Positions 7,236 through 14,936 of a stretch of 23,026 nt of DNA are shown piece by piece. Position numbers and translations under genes: made by a program. Under the pieces are notes generated by a model, which was not told where the DNA came from, searched no databases, and worked only from the letters and a program-made list of their open reading frames with translations. This DNA comes from a virus. Positions within the stretch are counted from its first letter, which is position 1. The number at the start of each line of letters is the position of its first letter. Location of the stretch: positions 1 through 23,026 of the IMG/VR virus record IMGVR_UViG_3300007516_001751. One strand, 5' to 3'.

Positions 7236-8250
7236 ACGATTACTCTTTGTTGTTCACCGATACGCGCCGTTTCCGGGCGGTTCGGAGTACTATGTGCAAA
7301 ATATGGCGGAAGAAGCCCTATCCCGAGGCTATGACGTTACGGTCTTGACTCATGAACACCAAGGAGACCTTAATGGGGTCAAGGTGATAGATGATTATTC
7401 CGTACTGACCAGAGAAAAATGGGGTCTTATCATAGTTCATGGTGGGGACGTAATAAGTCAAAATATTGTTCATTATTACTCGGAAGAGATTAAACAACTA
7501 TCTCCCATTCTTTACCTTATTGTGAAGCCTTCATCCAGCGTCACCTGCCTTAAAGGTATGAAAAATGCAACCTATCTGGGTTGCTCAACCATCGAAGATG
7601 TTGACCATTGTGTTTCTAATGGTTATAAGGATAAGATCGTCAGTGTGAGGCATGGTATTCCGGTCGAAAAGTCAATAGTGCCAAAGACTTGGGTTACCCC
7701 CTTTGTGCATTTTTCTTCCGTGGGTGGGTTTTGGAACCATAAGAGGTTCCCTGAGTTGGCCGCGACGTTCATACGAGTAACTAAGAAATACCCCCATACT
7801 CGGTTGCATCTATATGGATATGGTGGGGATGATATAAAGAACATACCTTCCCATCCTAATATTTCTATAGTACAAGGTGCTGACCATGATAAGATATTGG
7901 AAGTTATCGCGAATTCTGACATATACATCATGAATTCCAGTGAAGAAGGTTTCGGTCTTGTGTTGCTGGAAGCAATGATAAATCGGACGCCATGGTTTGC
8001 CAGAAGCATTGCCGGCGCCAAGGTATTGAGAGAATATGGAAGTTTATACACAACCCAAGACCAACTAGAGTACTTGATGGAAATGTATGTCAAATTCAAG
8101 TTATATATGTCTGAAACCGGGGACGCGGCCGACTTTGAGTCTGATAAGGATATAGCATTTTCACATATAAGGTTGAACCATGATATAAAAAATACAGTTA
8201 ATGATGTGGAGGCGGTTTTGATCAAATATACAAGGACAAAGAGATACTAA
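7219..8250 (+). CDS. GT4-family glycosyltransferase (GT-B fold)
   Basis: Transfers a sugar from a nucleotide sugar, retaining mechanism expected for GT4. RLLFVVHRYAPFPGGSEYYV at the N-terminus is the classic glycine-rich acceptor loop. HGIPVEKS, then FSSVGGFWNHKRFPELAATF and LHLYGYGGDD belong to the C-terminal Rossmann domain. SSEEGFGLVLLEAM (about residues 236-249) is the E-x7-E donor motif, followed by a helix-capping PWFARSIAG. Length of 343 residues is normal. The start could be ATG 7219 or ATG 7228; neither has a clear Shine-Dalgarno and both overlap the upstream gene, so coupling is likely. It ends in TAATG with the next gene. Confidence 0.9.
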   Translation: MKSMSKRLLFVVHRYAPFPGGSEYYVQNMAEEALSRGYDVTVLTHEHQGDLNGVKVIDDYSVLTREKWGLIIVHGGDVISQNIVHYYSEEIKQLSPILYLIVKPSSSVTCLKGMKNATYLGCSTIEDVDHCVSNGYKDKIVSVRHGIPVEKSIVPKTWVTPFVHFSSVGGFWNHKRFPELAATFIRVTKKYPHTRLHLYGYGGDDIKNIPSHPNISIVQGADHDKILEVIANSDIYIMNSSEEGFGLVLLEAMINRTPWFARSIAGAKVLREYGSLYTTQDQLEYLMEMYVKFKLYMSETGDAADFESDKDIAFSHIRLNHDIKNTVNDVEAVLIKYTRTKRY

Positions 8251-9053
8251 TGCAAATAAGTTTTGGTGTTTGCGCCGGCTCTACTCAATATTTGGATATT
8301 CTCCTGGATAGTATCGTGGATACACTAAGAATTGCTCCATTTTATAACTTTGGAGATGGATATGAAATTTTGGTGATTGGTAATCAAGATGTATGCGCCT
8401 GGATTTCACATAATTCTAATAGACACCCTAAAGTATACAAAACTATACTGTTTGAGGATGAACGGCCGGGTTGGATCACGCGAAAGAAAAATATCTTAGC
8501 AAAGAAGGCAAAGTATCAAAACCTGTGTATAATGCACGACTATGCACTATTAGATGAACAGTGGATGAGTGGTGTTATCAATACTGATCGTAATGGCGAT
8601 TGGCAAGTTATGATCAATAAGGTGCAAAATCGCAATGGTACAAGGCATGCCGATTGGATTGTTGATCCAAAATATATGCAAACGGTGATCAATACTGATC
8701 CAGTTAGATTTACTAATATGCTTATGGCAGTAGCTCCTCATGAGAACGGACCTCTTTATGTCAATTCGTTACCCTATGATGTAACGGATCTTACTCATAT
8801 ACAATATGTTTCTGGAGGTTTCTTCGTGGTTAAAAAGGAGGTTCTACTCGAATATCCTTTTGATGAATCAATGATTTGGGGGGACAGTCCTGGGGAAGAT
8901 ATAGTTTGGTCTAATGATTTGAGAAAAGCCGATAAAATAATACGGTTTAACTCTCAATCATCGGTAACGTTGCAAAAACCTGGTAAGTGGCAAGTTGAAG
9001 TTATGCCAGAAGAATTTGTTAATGAACTAAGAAAATATTACGGTAGTCGTTGA
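8250..9053 (+). CDS. GT2-like glycosyltransferase
   Basis: Probable GT-A glycosyltransferase. ISFGVCAGSTQYLDILLDSI is the N-terminal nucleotide-binding strand and helix. GWITRKKNILAKKAKYQNLC followed by IMHDYALL (residues 94-101) matches the K-N...HDY arrangement in GT2-like enzymes, where HDY replaces the classic DxD. YVSGGFFVVKKEVLLEYPF and then GDSPGEDIVWSNDLR carry the acidic ED of the acceptor or base region. It is 267 residues with no membrane segment. The ATG at 8250 shares its A with the preceding stop (TAATG). Donor and acceptor are unknown. A second gene at 12291 has a similar catalytic-domain-only build. Confidence 0.82.
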   Translation: MQISFGVCAGSTQYLDILLDSIVDTLRIAPFYNFGDGYEILVIGNQDVCAWISHNSNRHPKVYKTILFEDERPGWITRKKNILAKKAKYQNLCIMHDYALLDEQWMSGVINTDRNGDWQVMINKVQNRNGTRHADWIVDPKYMQTVINTDPVRFTNMLMAVAPHENGPLYVNSLPYDVTDLTHIQYVSGGFFVVKKEVLLEYPFDESMIWGDSPGEDIVWSNDLRKADKIIRFNSQSSVTLQKPGKWQVEVMPEEFVNELRKYYGSR

Positions 9054-9073
9054 CACAAAAGGTATATGAAAAT

Positions 9074-10453
9074 ATGAAAAACTATCAAACTCTTGTAATC
9101 TTTGATCTAGATGGAGTCTTAATCGACAGTAGAGATATGCACTTTGATACATTAAATAAGGCTTTGGCTTTGGTTGATTCGAAATATGTCATATCTCGTG
9201 AATCGCATCTCGCATCATATGATGGTTTATCCACAACAAAAAAGTTAGAAATGCTTCATCACTCCAAGGGATTGGATAGAGATACTTTCGACTATATATG
9301 GTATCATAAACAGTTATATACCGCAGAGGCCTTGGAGAATCTAAAGCCTGATACCGAACTTATTGATATTTGTTTATGGTTGTTAGAGCAGAATATCGTC
9401 ATTGCTGTTGCTTCCAATGCAGTAAGAAAAACTGTGGATAAGACATTGGAAAAACTAGGAATCGCTAGATATATCTCAAATATCAAAACAAATGAAGATA
9501 CAACTAAAGGAAAGCCATACCCAGACCTATATTGGAGGGCGATGTTTGATGCTCATGCAATACCATCGACAACTATAATCATTGAGGATAGCCATATCGG
9601 TAGAGCCGGCGCGATAGATTCGGGAGCTAAACTATTGGCGGTAGAGAGTAGAGGAGATTTGACGTTTGATAAGATTCGGAATGCTGTTGCTGAATTACAG
9701 GGGGCGCCAAAACAATCTATTCCTTGGATAGACAAGAAGCTGAACGTTGTTATACCAATGGCGGGAGCCGGTTCTAGATTTGCCAAGGCTGGTTATACTT
9801 TTCCTAAACCCCTCATCGAGGTTAATGGAAAACCAATGATACAGGTTGTTGTTGAAAATCTCAATATTGAAGCAAACTATATCTATATCGTCCAAAAAGA
9901 ACATTATGAAAAGTATCATTTAGGATACCTACTCAATCTTATAACTCCTGGTTGCAAGGTGGTGCAGATAGACGGTATGACCGAGGGGGCGGCATGTACT
10001 GTATTGAAGGCCGCTGAATATATAAACAATGATTTACCTCTATTGATTGCAAACTCTGATCAATTCATGGAGTGGAATTCTAATGAATGTATGTATGCCT
10101 TTGCAGCCGACCAGATTGATGGTGGAATTTTGACGTTTAAGTCAACACACCCAAAGTGGTCGTATGTGAAGTTGGATGATAATGGATTTGTTTCTGAGGT
10201 CGCAGAAAAAAAGGTTATTTCTGATGATGCAACCGTTGGTGTATACTACTGGAGACGTGGCTCCCAGTTTGTTGATTCGGCGAAACTAATGATCGAAAAT
10301 GACGAAAGAGTGAATGGGGAGTTTTACGTTGCTCCAGTATATAACTACGCTATCAAGGCCGGCCGTAAGATTCGCATTAAGGCTGTTGATAAACTATGGG
10401 GACTCGGGGTACCGGAGGATTTGGATACATTTTTGAGGGAGTATAAGTGTTGA
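9074..10453 (+). CDS. HAD phosphatase-nucleotidyltransferase fusion
   Basis: A two-domain sugar-nucleotide enzyme. Residues 1 to about 215 form a HAD hydrolase: FDLDGVLIDS (10-19, nucleophile and acid Asp), ASNA (113-116, motif II), KGKPYPD (motif III Lys) and IIEDSHIGRAGA (169-180, motif IV). Residues about 223-459 form an NTP-transferase domain: VVIPMAGAGSRFAKAGY with PKPLIEVNGKPM, then TEGAACTVL and IANSDQF (metal Asp). Inference: one domain dephosphorylates a sugar or polyol phosphate and the other couples a sugar-1-phosphate to a nucleotide. ATG 9074 is preferred; TTG 9050 would overlap the previous stop and add eight residues. It is the clearest donor-synthesis gene in the block. The exact sugar and nucleotide are unknown. 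Confidence 0.9.
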   Translation: MKNYQTLVIFDLDGVLIDSRDMHFDTLNKALALVDSKYVISRESHLASYDGLSTTKKLEMLHHSKGLDRDTFDYIWYHKQLYTAEALENLKPDTELIDICLWLLEQNIVIAVASNAVRKTVDKTLEKLGIARYISNIKTNEDTTKGKPYPDLYWRAMFDAHAIPSTTIIIEDSHIGRAGAIDSGAKLLAVESRGDLTFDKIRNAVAELQGAPKQSIPWIDKKLNVVIPMAGAGSRFAKAGYTFPKPLIEVNGKPMIQVVVENLNIEANYIYIVQKEHYEKYHLGYLLNLITPGCKVVQIDGMTEGAACTVLKAAEYINNDLPLLIANSDQFMEWNSNECMYAFAADQIDGGILTFKSTHPKWSYVKLDDNGFVSEVAEKKVISDDATVGVYYWRRGSQFVDSAKLMIENDERVNGEFYVAPVYNYAIKAGRKIRIKAVDKLWGLGVPEDLDTFLREYKC

Positions 10454-10770
10454 TCAGCAAGAATTTAAGTGACTTTACCCGAGGATGGGTAGTCGGAGAT
10501 TTCAAGCCAAGTTTATTTCAATCGAAGGATGTGGAAATAGGGTTACATTATTATCGAGAAGGGGAGGATCATCCGGCTCATTACCACAGAGAAGTTACTG
10601 AATATAATGTTGTTATCTCTGGAGTTGCTACTGTTAATGGTGCAACCTTTGTAGCCTCTGATATATTCATCATAGAAAAAGGTGAAGTGACTGAAATCGA
10701 ATTTTTAACGGATACATATATATTATGTATAAAGACACCCTCGGTACCTGGTGATAAAGTTTTAGTTTAA
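10447..10770 (+). CDS. Cupin-domain protein
   Basis: Small single-domain cupin, 107 residues. HPAHYHREVTEYNVVISG (near residues 41-58) has the HxH...E cupin 1 metal-binding pattern, and the later GEVTEIEFLTDTYILCIKTP forms the second barrel half with a weak cupin 2 motif. Such proteins may act as sugar isomerases or epimerases, or be structural; which applies here is unclear. The start is GTG 10447 or TTG 10450, both overlapping the stop of the fusion enzyme, which implies coupled translation. Its place right after the nucleotidyltransferase suggests it acts on the same sugar (inference). Confidence 0.78.
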   Translation: MLISKNLSDFTRGWVVGDFKPSLFQSKDVEIGLHYYREGEDHPAHYHREVTEYNVVISGVATVNGATFVASDIFIIEKGEVTEIEFLTDTYILCIKTPSVPGDKVLV

Positions 10771-10786
10771 GGAGAAGGAGATAATA

Positions 10787-11473
10787 ATGACTGATATAAT
10801 TAAGCAATTTTGGGAGAACCAGGCTTCTGGTTGGTCTCCAGAGAACAGAAACCCTCTAGTGGGGTGGTATGATGAGCATAATGCCGACGAAACGGAACAA
10901 AAGCTTTTGTTCCGCGGCGTAAAGACTGATGGTAGTTTGGTTGCTCTGGAATATGGCTGCGGTCCTGGTAGAAACATTATTAAACATAAGGATTTATTCG
11001 CTAGAATTGATGGGGTCGATATCAACAGAACAATACTCGACAAAGCCTCGGATTTCCTAAAGGATAATAATATTAATGATGTGTATTTGTTTCATACTAA
11101 TGGATTTGAATTGAATGGTCAGTATTGTGATATCAAATCAACGACTTATGATGTTGTATTTTCGATTATCTGTTTACAACATATAGGTTCCTGGGAATGG
11201 AGACAGTCTCTATGGAATGAGTTTTACAGAGTATTGAAACCCAAGGGGGTTTTGACATTCCAAATGGGGTACGGTCCTGGACACCCTATCTCGGTGGATT
11301 ATTTCCATAATTATGACGAAACTGACGACATGCATAGAGATGTTAGAATAGAGAGCGAAGGGTACCTGGTTGATGACCTTAGAAAAGCCGGTTTCAAGGA
11401 CATTACTCTAGAGATCACTAATCCGACGCATGATCAGCACCCCCATTGGATTTGGGTACAAGCAAGGAAGTAA
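10787..11473 (+). CDS. Class I SAM-dependent methyltransferase
   Basis: Probable small-molecule methyltransferase. ALEYGCGPGRNIIKH (near residues 53-67) is SAM motif I, IDGVDIN supplies the strand-2 Asp, YDVVFSIICLQHI is motif II with the QHI signature, and RVLKPKGVLTFQMGYG is motif III. The end, HPHWIWVQARK, is the terminal beta hairpin. At 228 residues it is a normal catalytic-domain length. The start is certain: a strong AAGGAGAAGGAG lies just before ATG 10787. The following gene carries a closely similar motif set and looks like a tandem paralogue. Probably methylates a sugar or sugar nucleotide made by this operon (inference). Confidence 0.85.
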   Translation: MTDIIKQFWENQASGWSPENRNPLVGWYDEHNADETEQKLLFRGVKTDGSLVALEYGCGPGRNIIKHKDLFARIDGVDINRTILDKASDFLKDNNINDVYLFHTNGFELNGQYCDIKSTTYDVVFSIICLQHIGSWEWRQSLWNEFYRVLKPKGVLTFQMGYGPGHPISVDYFHNYDETDDMHRDVRIESEGYLVDDLRKAGFKDITLEITNPTHDQHPHWIWVQARK

Positions 11474-11475
11474 TT

Positions 11476-12294
11476 ATGAAAGCAAATTATACGAGAATAA
11501 CAGTAGAATCAGACGGATACAACTACCATTTTTACGGTAGTGATGTATCGCGATATGACGAGCAAATGATAGCCTATGCTCAAATGGCCAAGAGGTTTAT
11601 GAATAAACCTTTCAACTCACCTTTGGATATAGTCGGTAACTACGACTGGCACCAAGAATTTCCCTATGAGGAGCATTTATTTAAGCATCTCGATAAACCA
11701 GTAGTTGCGGGATCACTAGTGATTGATTTTGGTTGTGGTCCGGGTAGAATGGTTGAGCGTATAACCAAGTATTTTGGAGAGGCTGTTCATGGAATAGACA
11801 TTTCGGAGTATGCTATAGATTATGCGAGAAATCAGTTTCCCGACTCCAGATTTTTTGTTTCTTCTGGTATAGACGTGGGTGCAGTCCCAGAAAACACCTA
11901 TGATGTGTTGTATTCCACGATTGCAATACAACACATTCCCGTCAAAACAATACGAGAGAATTTGTTTCGAGCATTCTATAATACCTTAAAACCAGGAGGG
12001 TTTATCTGTATTCAAATGGCTTATAATGCCAACCAACAGGCTGGTGTGTGGTCGCCAGATACAGAACATGCATCGTATGATTCTGATTTTTGGAATGCAA
12101 AAGCCACAAATGGTCACGCCGATTGTGTATTGAATGCCGAATCGATGCCTAGATTTGAAGAGGATTTCGGAAAAATCTTTAATAATGTCAAGGTTGAATT
12201 GGTTGATGTTGCTGCAAAATATGGAAATCTAAACGGTAAATACCATGCTCCATATTGGGCCAGCGACTGGGTATTCATAAGTGGTACGAAATGA
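11476..12294 (+). CDS. Class I SAM-dependent methyltransferase (paralogue of preceding gene)
   Basis: A second methyltransferase of the same type, 272 residues. VIDFGCGPGRMVERI is motif I, GIDISEYAIDYA strand 2, YDVLYSTIAIQHIPV motif II, and TLKPGGFICIQMAYN motif III. It shares GCGPGR, the IxxQHI block and the FQM/IQM block with the gene upstream, supporting duplication or a shared origin. It has an added N-terminal stretch of about 70 residues containing YGSDVSRYDEQM and a C-terminal APYWASDWVFISG. I use ATG 11476, with AAGGAAG 5-11 nt upstream; an in-frame ATG at 11446 falls inside the previous gene. It overlaps the next glycosyltransferase as ATGA. Confidence 0.85.
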   Translation: MKANYTRITVESDGYNYHFYGSDVSRYDEQMIAYAQMAKRFMNKPFNSPLDIVGNYDWHQEFPYEEHLFKHLDKPVVAGSLVIDFGCGPGRMVERITKYFGEAVHGIDISEYAIDYARNQFPDSRFFVSSGIDVGAVPENTYDVLYSTIAIQHIPVKTIRENLFRAFYNTLKPGGFICIQMAYNANQQAGVWSPDTEHASYDSDFWNAKATNGHADCVLNAESMPRFEEDFGKIFNNVKVELVDVAAKYGNLNGKYHAPYWASDWVFISGTK

Positions 12295-13076
12295 ATATAG
12301 ATTTCTGGATTTTAACATTTGAGAGACCCTTAGCTCTCGATAGATTAATAACACAATTCGGGAAACAGGGAGTTAAAGTTAATGTATTTTCGAATTCTCC
12401 TCATATTGAACTGAATAAAAGTACATTTGAAACTTATAGTCCATCCATAATAGTGAATTCTCTTAATGACAGAAACTCTAGTTCATGGTGTGCTCGTGCA
12501 TGGAATTCTATTTTCCTTAAGGGGTTTCAAAATTCTGATGCGCTAGTTTGTATACAAGACGATACCAATATATCTGATGACTTTATCGAATGGTTGGAGA
12601 ATGTTTCGCAGCAAAATGACTTCATTTCGGGACCGGCTGGTGACCAATTTTTCTACATTCATAAGAAGGTGTTTCAAAAAATAGGTTGGTGGGATGAACG
12701 TTATCTTGGTTGTTATTGTGGTGATGCTGATTATTTTAAGAGAGTATATTTAGGATATGATAAAACCCGGGTATCCATACAAGACACCCATAACTGGGGC
12801 ACCATTTACAATCCCTGTGGAGTAATGGATAGCATCATTACTACGTTTGAGTCAAAGACTATTGATCCAAATTATGATAATCAGCACTGGGTTCTAGAGA
12901 AACTATGTGAAAGTAATCCTACACTACAGCATTCACAAGGTTGGTATAGAAGAAAATGGGGAATCGATCTTGACATTAATGCTTCATTTATATGCAATGG
13001 TGTAGATAAAATAGAATCAGATGTAAACTGGTACCCTTCTCACAGTAAAATATTAGGAGTTACAGCATATGACTAG
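12291..13076 (+). CDS. GT2-like glycosyltransferase
   Basis: Probable GT-A glycosyltransferase. IDFWILTFERPLALDRLITQ at the N-terminus is a GT2 start, VCIQDDTNISDDFIEWL (around residues 82-98) provides the acidic metal-binding cluster, and GWWDERYLGCYCGDADYFKR corresponds to the conserved base region with GDADY. The C-terminus, with GWYRRKWG, is not recognised. At 261 residues it is a single catalytic domain without membrane helices. ATG 12291 overlaps the preceding stop by 4 nt and is preferred to an ATG at 12255 inside the methyltransferase gene. It overlaps the next gene by 8 nt. Confidence 0.8.
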   Translation: MNIDFWILTFERPLALDRLITQFGKQGVKVNVFSNSPHIELNKSTFETYSPSIIVNSLNDRNSSSWCARAWNSIFLKGFQNSDALVCIQDDTNISDDFIEWLENVSQQNDFISGPAGDQFFYIHKKVFQKIGWWDERYLGCYCGDADYFKRVYLGYDKTRVSIQDTHNWGTIYNPCGVMDSIITTFESKTIDPNYDNQHWVLEKLCESNPTLQHSQGWYRRKWGIDLDINASFICNGVDKIESDVNWYPSHSKILGVTAYD

Positions 13077-13749
13077 AATTATTGCACATAGAGCCAACCT
13101 GGACCTTCCAAACATATCTAAGCACTTGGGAATGAAAGAAAAAATCTTGGCCTGTATAGATGCAGGATTTTTTGTTGAGTTAGACGTCCGCGCGAAAGAG
13201 CCTGCACATTCGGTGATTTATACTGATTATTACAGAGATACTTTAATACAAATACAGAAATTCATGATCAGTCATGATCTGTATCCTAATACAGAGCCGT
13301 TATCATTTGAAGATGTTTATATTTCTACGAAAATCTATGAGAAGGCGTATTATCATGCTAAGGATATAAAGTCGGCTCAATTATTAGAAAGACTAACCAA
13401 TAGCCGGCCGGCGGAGACGCCCCCGCATGGCTGGTGTGCCTTGGCGCCGCGGTGGTTTGCGCAAGATAAGGACAAGTTTAGTATTGTGCGGGCAGGGTAT
13501 CCGAATGATTCGAATGGGTTTAATTCCTATGATCTGCAAGTTTGGATAAATGCCACGGATAGAACGAGGCCTCTACGAGAAGAACTTGAGGGATATCAAC
13601 GTGAAGGTGTTGATTTGTCGTCTGCGATTATTTGTCTGAATGATTATATTGAATCGGACTCTGCCACACTACGAATTTTGAATACATGTTCCGGTGTTTG
13701 TGTGGATCGGCCTTTTCTATATGAGACACTTTTGAAGGCCTATAAATGA
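13069..13749 (+). CDS. Glycerophosphodiester phosphodiesterase-like (GDPD/PLC-barrel) protein
   Basis: Resembles the GDPD family: TRIIAHRANLDLPN (residues 2-15, the HR catalytic pair with His7), then ILACIDAGFFVELDVR (26-41) with the metal-binding E-x-D (Glu37, Asp39), and a closing GVCVDRPF, like the family's last strand. True GDPDs hydrolyse glycerophosphodiesters to glycerol-3-phosphate and an alcohol. The middle is divergent and the second catalytic His is not clear, so activity is uncertain. At 226 residues it is near the small end for the family. A short GC-rich patch at about 13402-13460 (encoding SRPAETPPHGWCALAPRW) stands out from the AT-rich surroundings. Within a glycan operon it could act on a phosphodiester-linked substituent (inference). 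Confidence 0.65.
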   Translation: MTRIIAHRANLDLPNISKHLGMKEKILACIDAGFFVELDVRAKEPAHSVIYTDYYRDTLIQIQKFMISHDLYPNTEPLSFEDVYISTKIYEKAYYHAKDIKSAQLLERLTNSRPAETPPHGWCALAPRWFAQDKDKFSIVRAGYPNDSNGFNSYDLQVWINATDRTRPLREELEGYQREGVDLSSAIICLNDYIESDSATLRILNTCSGVCVDRPFLYETLLKAYK

Positions 13750-14936
13750 GAACTGTGGTTGTTATTGGTGCGGCTGGTCACGTCGGATTGCCGTTTTGCC
13801 TTACTCTGGCCCAAGCCGGGTTTGCCGTTACTGGTATAGATCGAAATGAAAAGCTTATTGCATCGCTAGATGATGGATTTTATCCCTATATTGAAGATAA
13901 TGGCCAGGAAACGCTAAAGAAGTATCTTGGCAAAAACCTCATGTTTACTAATAGTTATTACCATATTCAAAAAGCGGATGTGGTTGCAATCATGATCGGC
14001 ACACCCAAGGATGAAAATGGTAATCCTAGAATTGATGACTTGATGCAGTTTGTCCGAGAAGAGTTGATTACCAGAATTGGTGCCTATACACTAATCATAT
14101 TACGGTCGACGGTGATTCCTGGTACCACGGATCTTATCATTAGAGAAATAGAGGAGTTGCGTCCTGATCTTAAAGAAGGTATTAATTTTGAAGTAGCATT
14201 CTGTCCTGAGCGTGTCCAACAAGGCAAATCTTTGGTTGAAGCTGTTGATTTACCTCAACTTATTGGTACTCATCGAGACCTCGAAAGTGATAAACACAGT
14301 GAGGCATATAAGTTCTTCTCTACCTTTGTCAAGGAATGTATTCCGTTAACGCCAAAGGAGGCAGAGTATGCCAAACTGGTGACAAATATGTACCGATATG
14401 TTAACTTCGCTCTAGCCAACGAGGTTTATATGTTGACAAGAGATCAGAATGTTGATATAGTAAGAGTTATTGATGCGGCTAATAAAGACTATCCGAGAAT
14501 GAACATGCCAAAACCTGGACCCGCCGCAGGTCCTTGCCTTGGAAAGGATGGAGAGTTTCTTCTTCAAAACATGCCTTTCTCTGGTCTTATCAGTTCTGCT
14601 AGTCGAATCAACGAGGGTTTACCAGCCTTCTTACTAAATGAAGCCCTGAAACAAAACCCTGATATTCGTACCTTATGCATTCTAGGAATGACGTTCAAAG
14701 CGAATTCTGATGATATTCGGAATAGTCTAAGCTTCAAGCTAAAAACATTGGCTGAAAGTAAAGGTATCAAGGTTTATTATAACGACCCCTACTGGGAAAG
14801 TAATATTGAGTTACGACGTATTTGGGAGCACGACGCGACGATTATCATGACCCCTCATGACCAGTTTAAGGGGTTATCCAAATGGTTTGTACCAGGACCG
14901 GTACTAATAGATATATGGGGGATTTCAAATGCCTAG
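13746..14936 (+). CDS. UDP-glucose/UDP-ManNAc-type nucleotide-sugar 6-dehydrogenase
   Basis: NAD-dependent oxidation of a UDP-hexose C6 alcohol to the uronic acid in two steps. VVVIGAAGHVGLPF (residues 4-17) is the Rossmann NAD motif, STVIPGTT (121-128) and AFCPERVQQG (151-160) are family blocks, and EAEYAKLVTNMYRYVNFALA (206-225) holds the catalytic Lys and Asn. PGPAAGPCLGKD contains the active-site Cys264. The C-terminal UDP-binding domain is present (GMTFKANSDDIRNS, then DPYW). At 396 residues it is full length. PGPxxGPCL is nearer the WecC/ManNAc-dehydrogenase style than the UDP-glucose style, but the substrate is not fixed. Overlaps its neighbours by 4 and 8 nt. Confidence 0.9.
   Translation: MRTVVVIGAAGHVGLPFCLTLAQAGFAVTGIDRNEKLIASLDDGFYPYIEDNGQETLKKYLGKNLMFTNSYYHIQKADVVAIMIGTPKDENGNPRIDDLMQFVREELITRIGAYTLIILRSTVIPGTTDLIIREIEELRPDLKEGINFEVAFCPERVQQGKSLVEAVDLPQLIGTHRDLESDKHSEAYKFFSTFVKECIPLTPKEAEYAKLVTNMYRYVNFALANEVYMLTRDQNVDIVRVIDAANKDYPRMNMPKPGPAAGPCLGKDGEFLLQNMPFSGLISSASRINEGLPAFLLNEALKQNPDIRTLCILGMTFKANSDDIRNSLSFKLKTLAESKGIKVYYNDPYWESNIELRRIWEHDATIIMTPHDQFKGLSKWFVPGPVLIDIWGISNA

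Noticed and set aside
7623-8225. 200-residue open frame on the minus strand inside the GT4 gene
   Set aside because: It lies antisense to a well-supported GT4 gene, shows no recognisable domain, and has no ribosome site or neighbours on that strand.
9050-9078. TTGACA with TATGAA at 17-nt spacing
   Set aside because: The -10 has two mismatches and overlaps the ATG at 9074, so it would not make a useful mRNA for the fusion gene.
14433-14461. TTGACA with TATAGT at 17-nt spacing
   Set aside because: It is inside the dehydrogenase gene, encoding conserved residues (MLTRDQN), with no gene start suitably downstream; likely a chance match.
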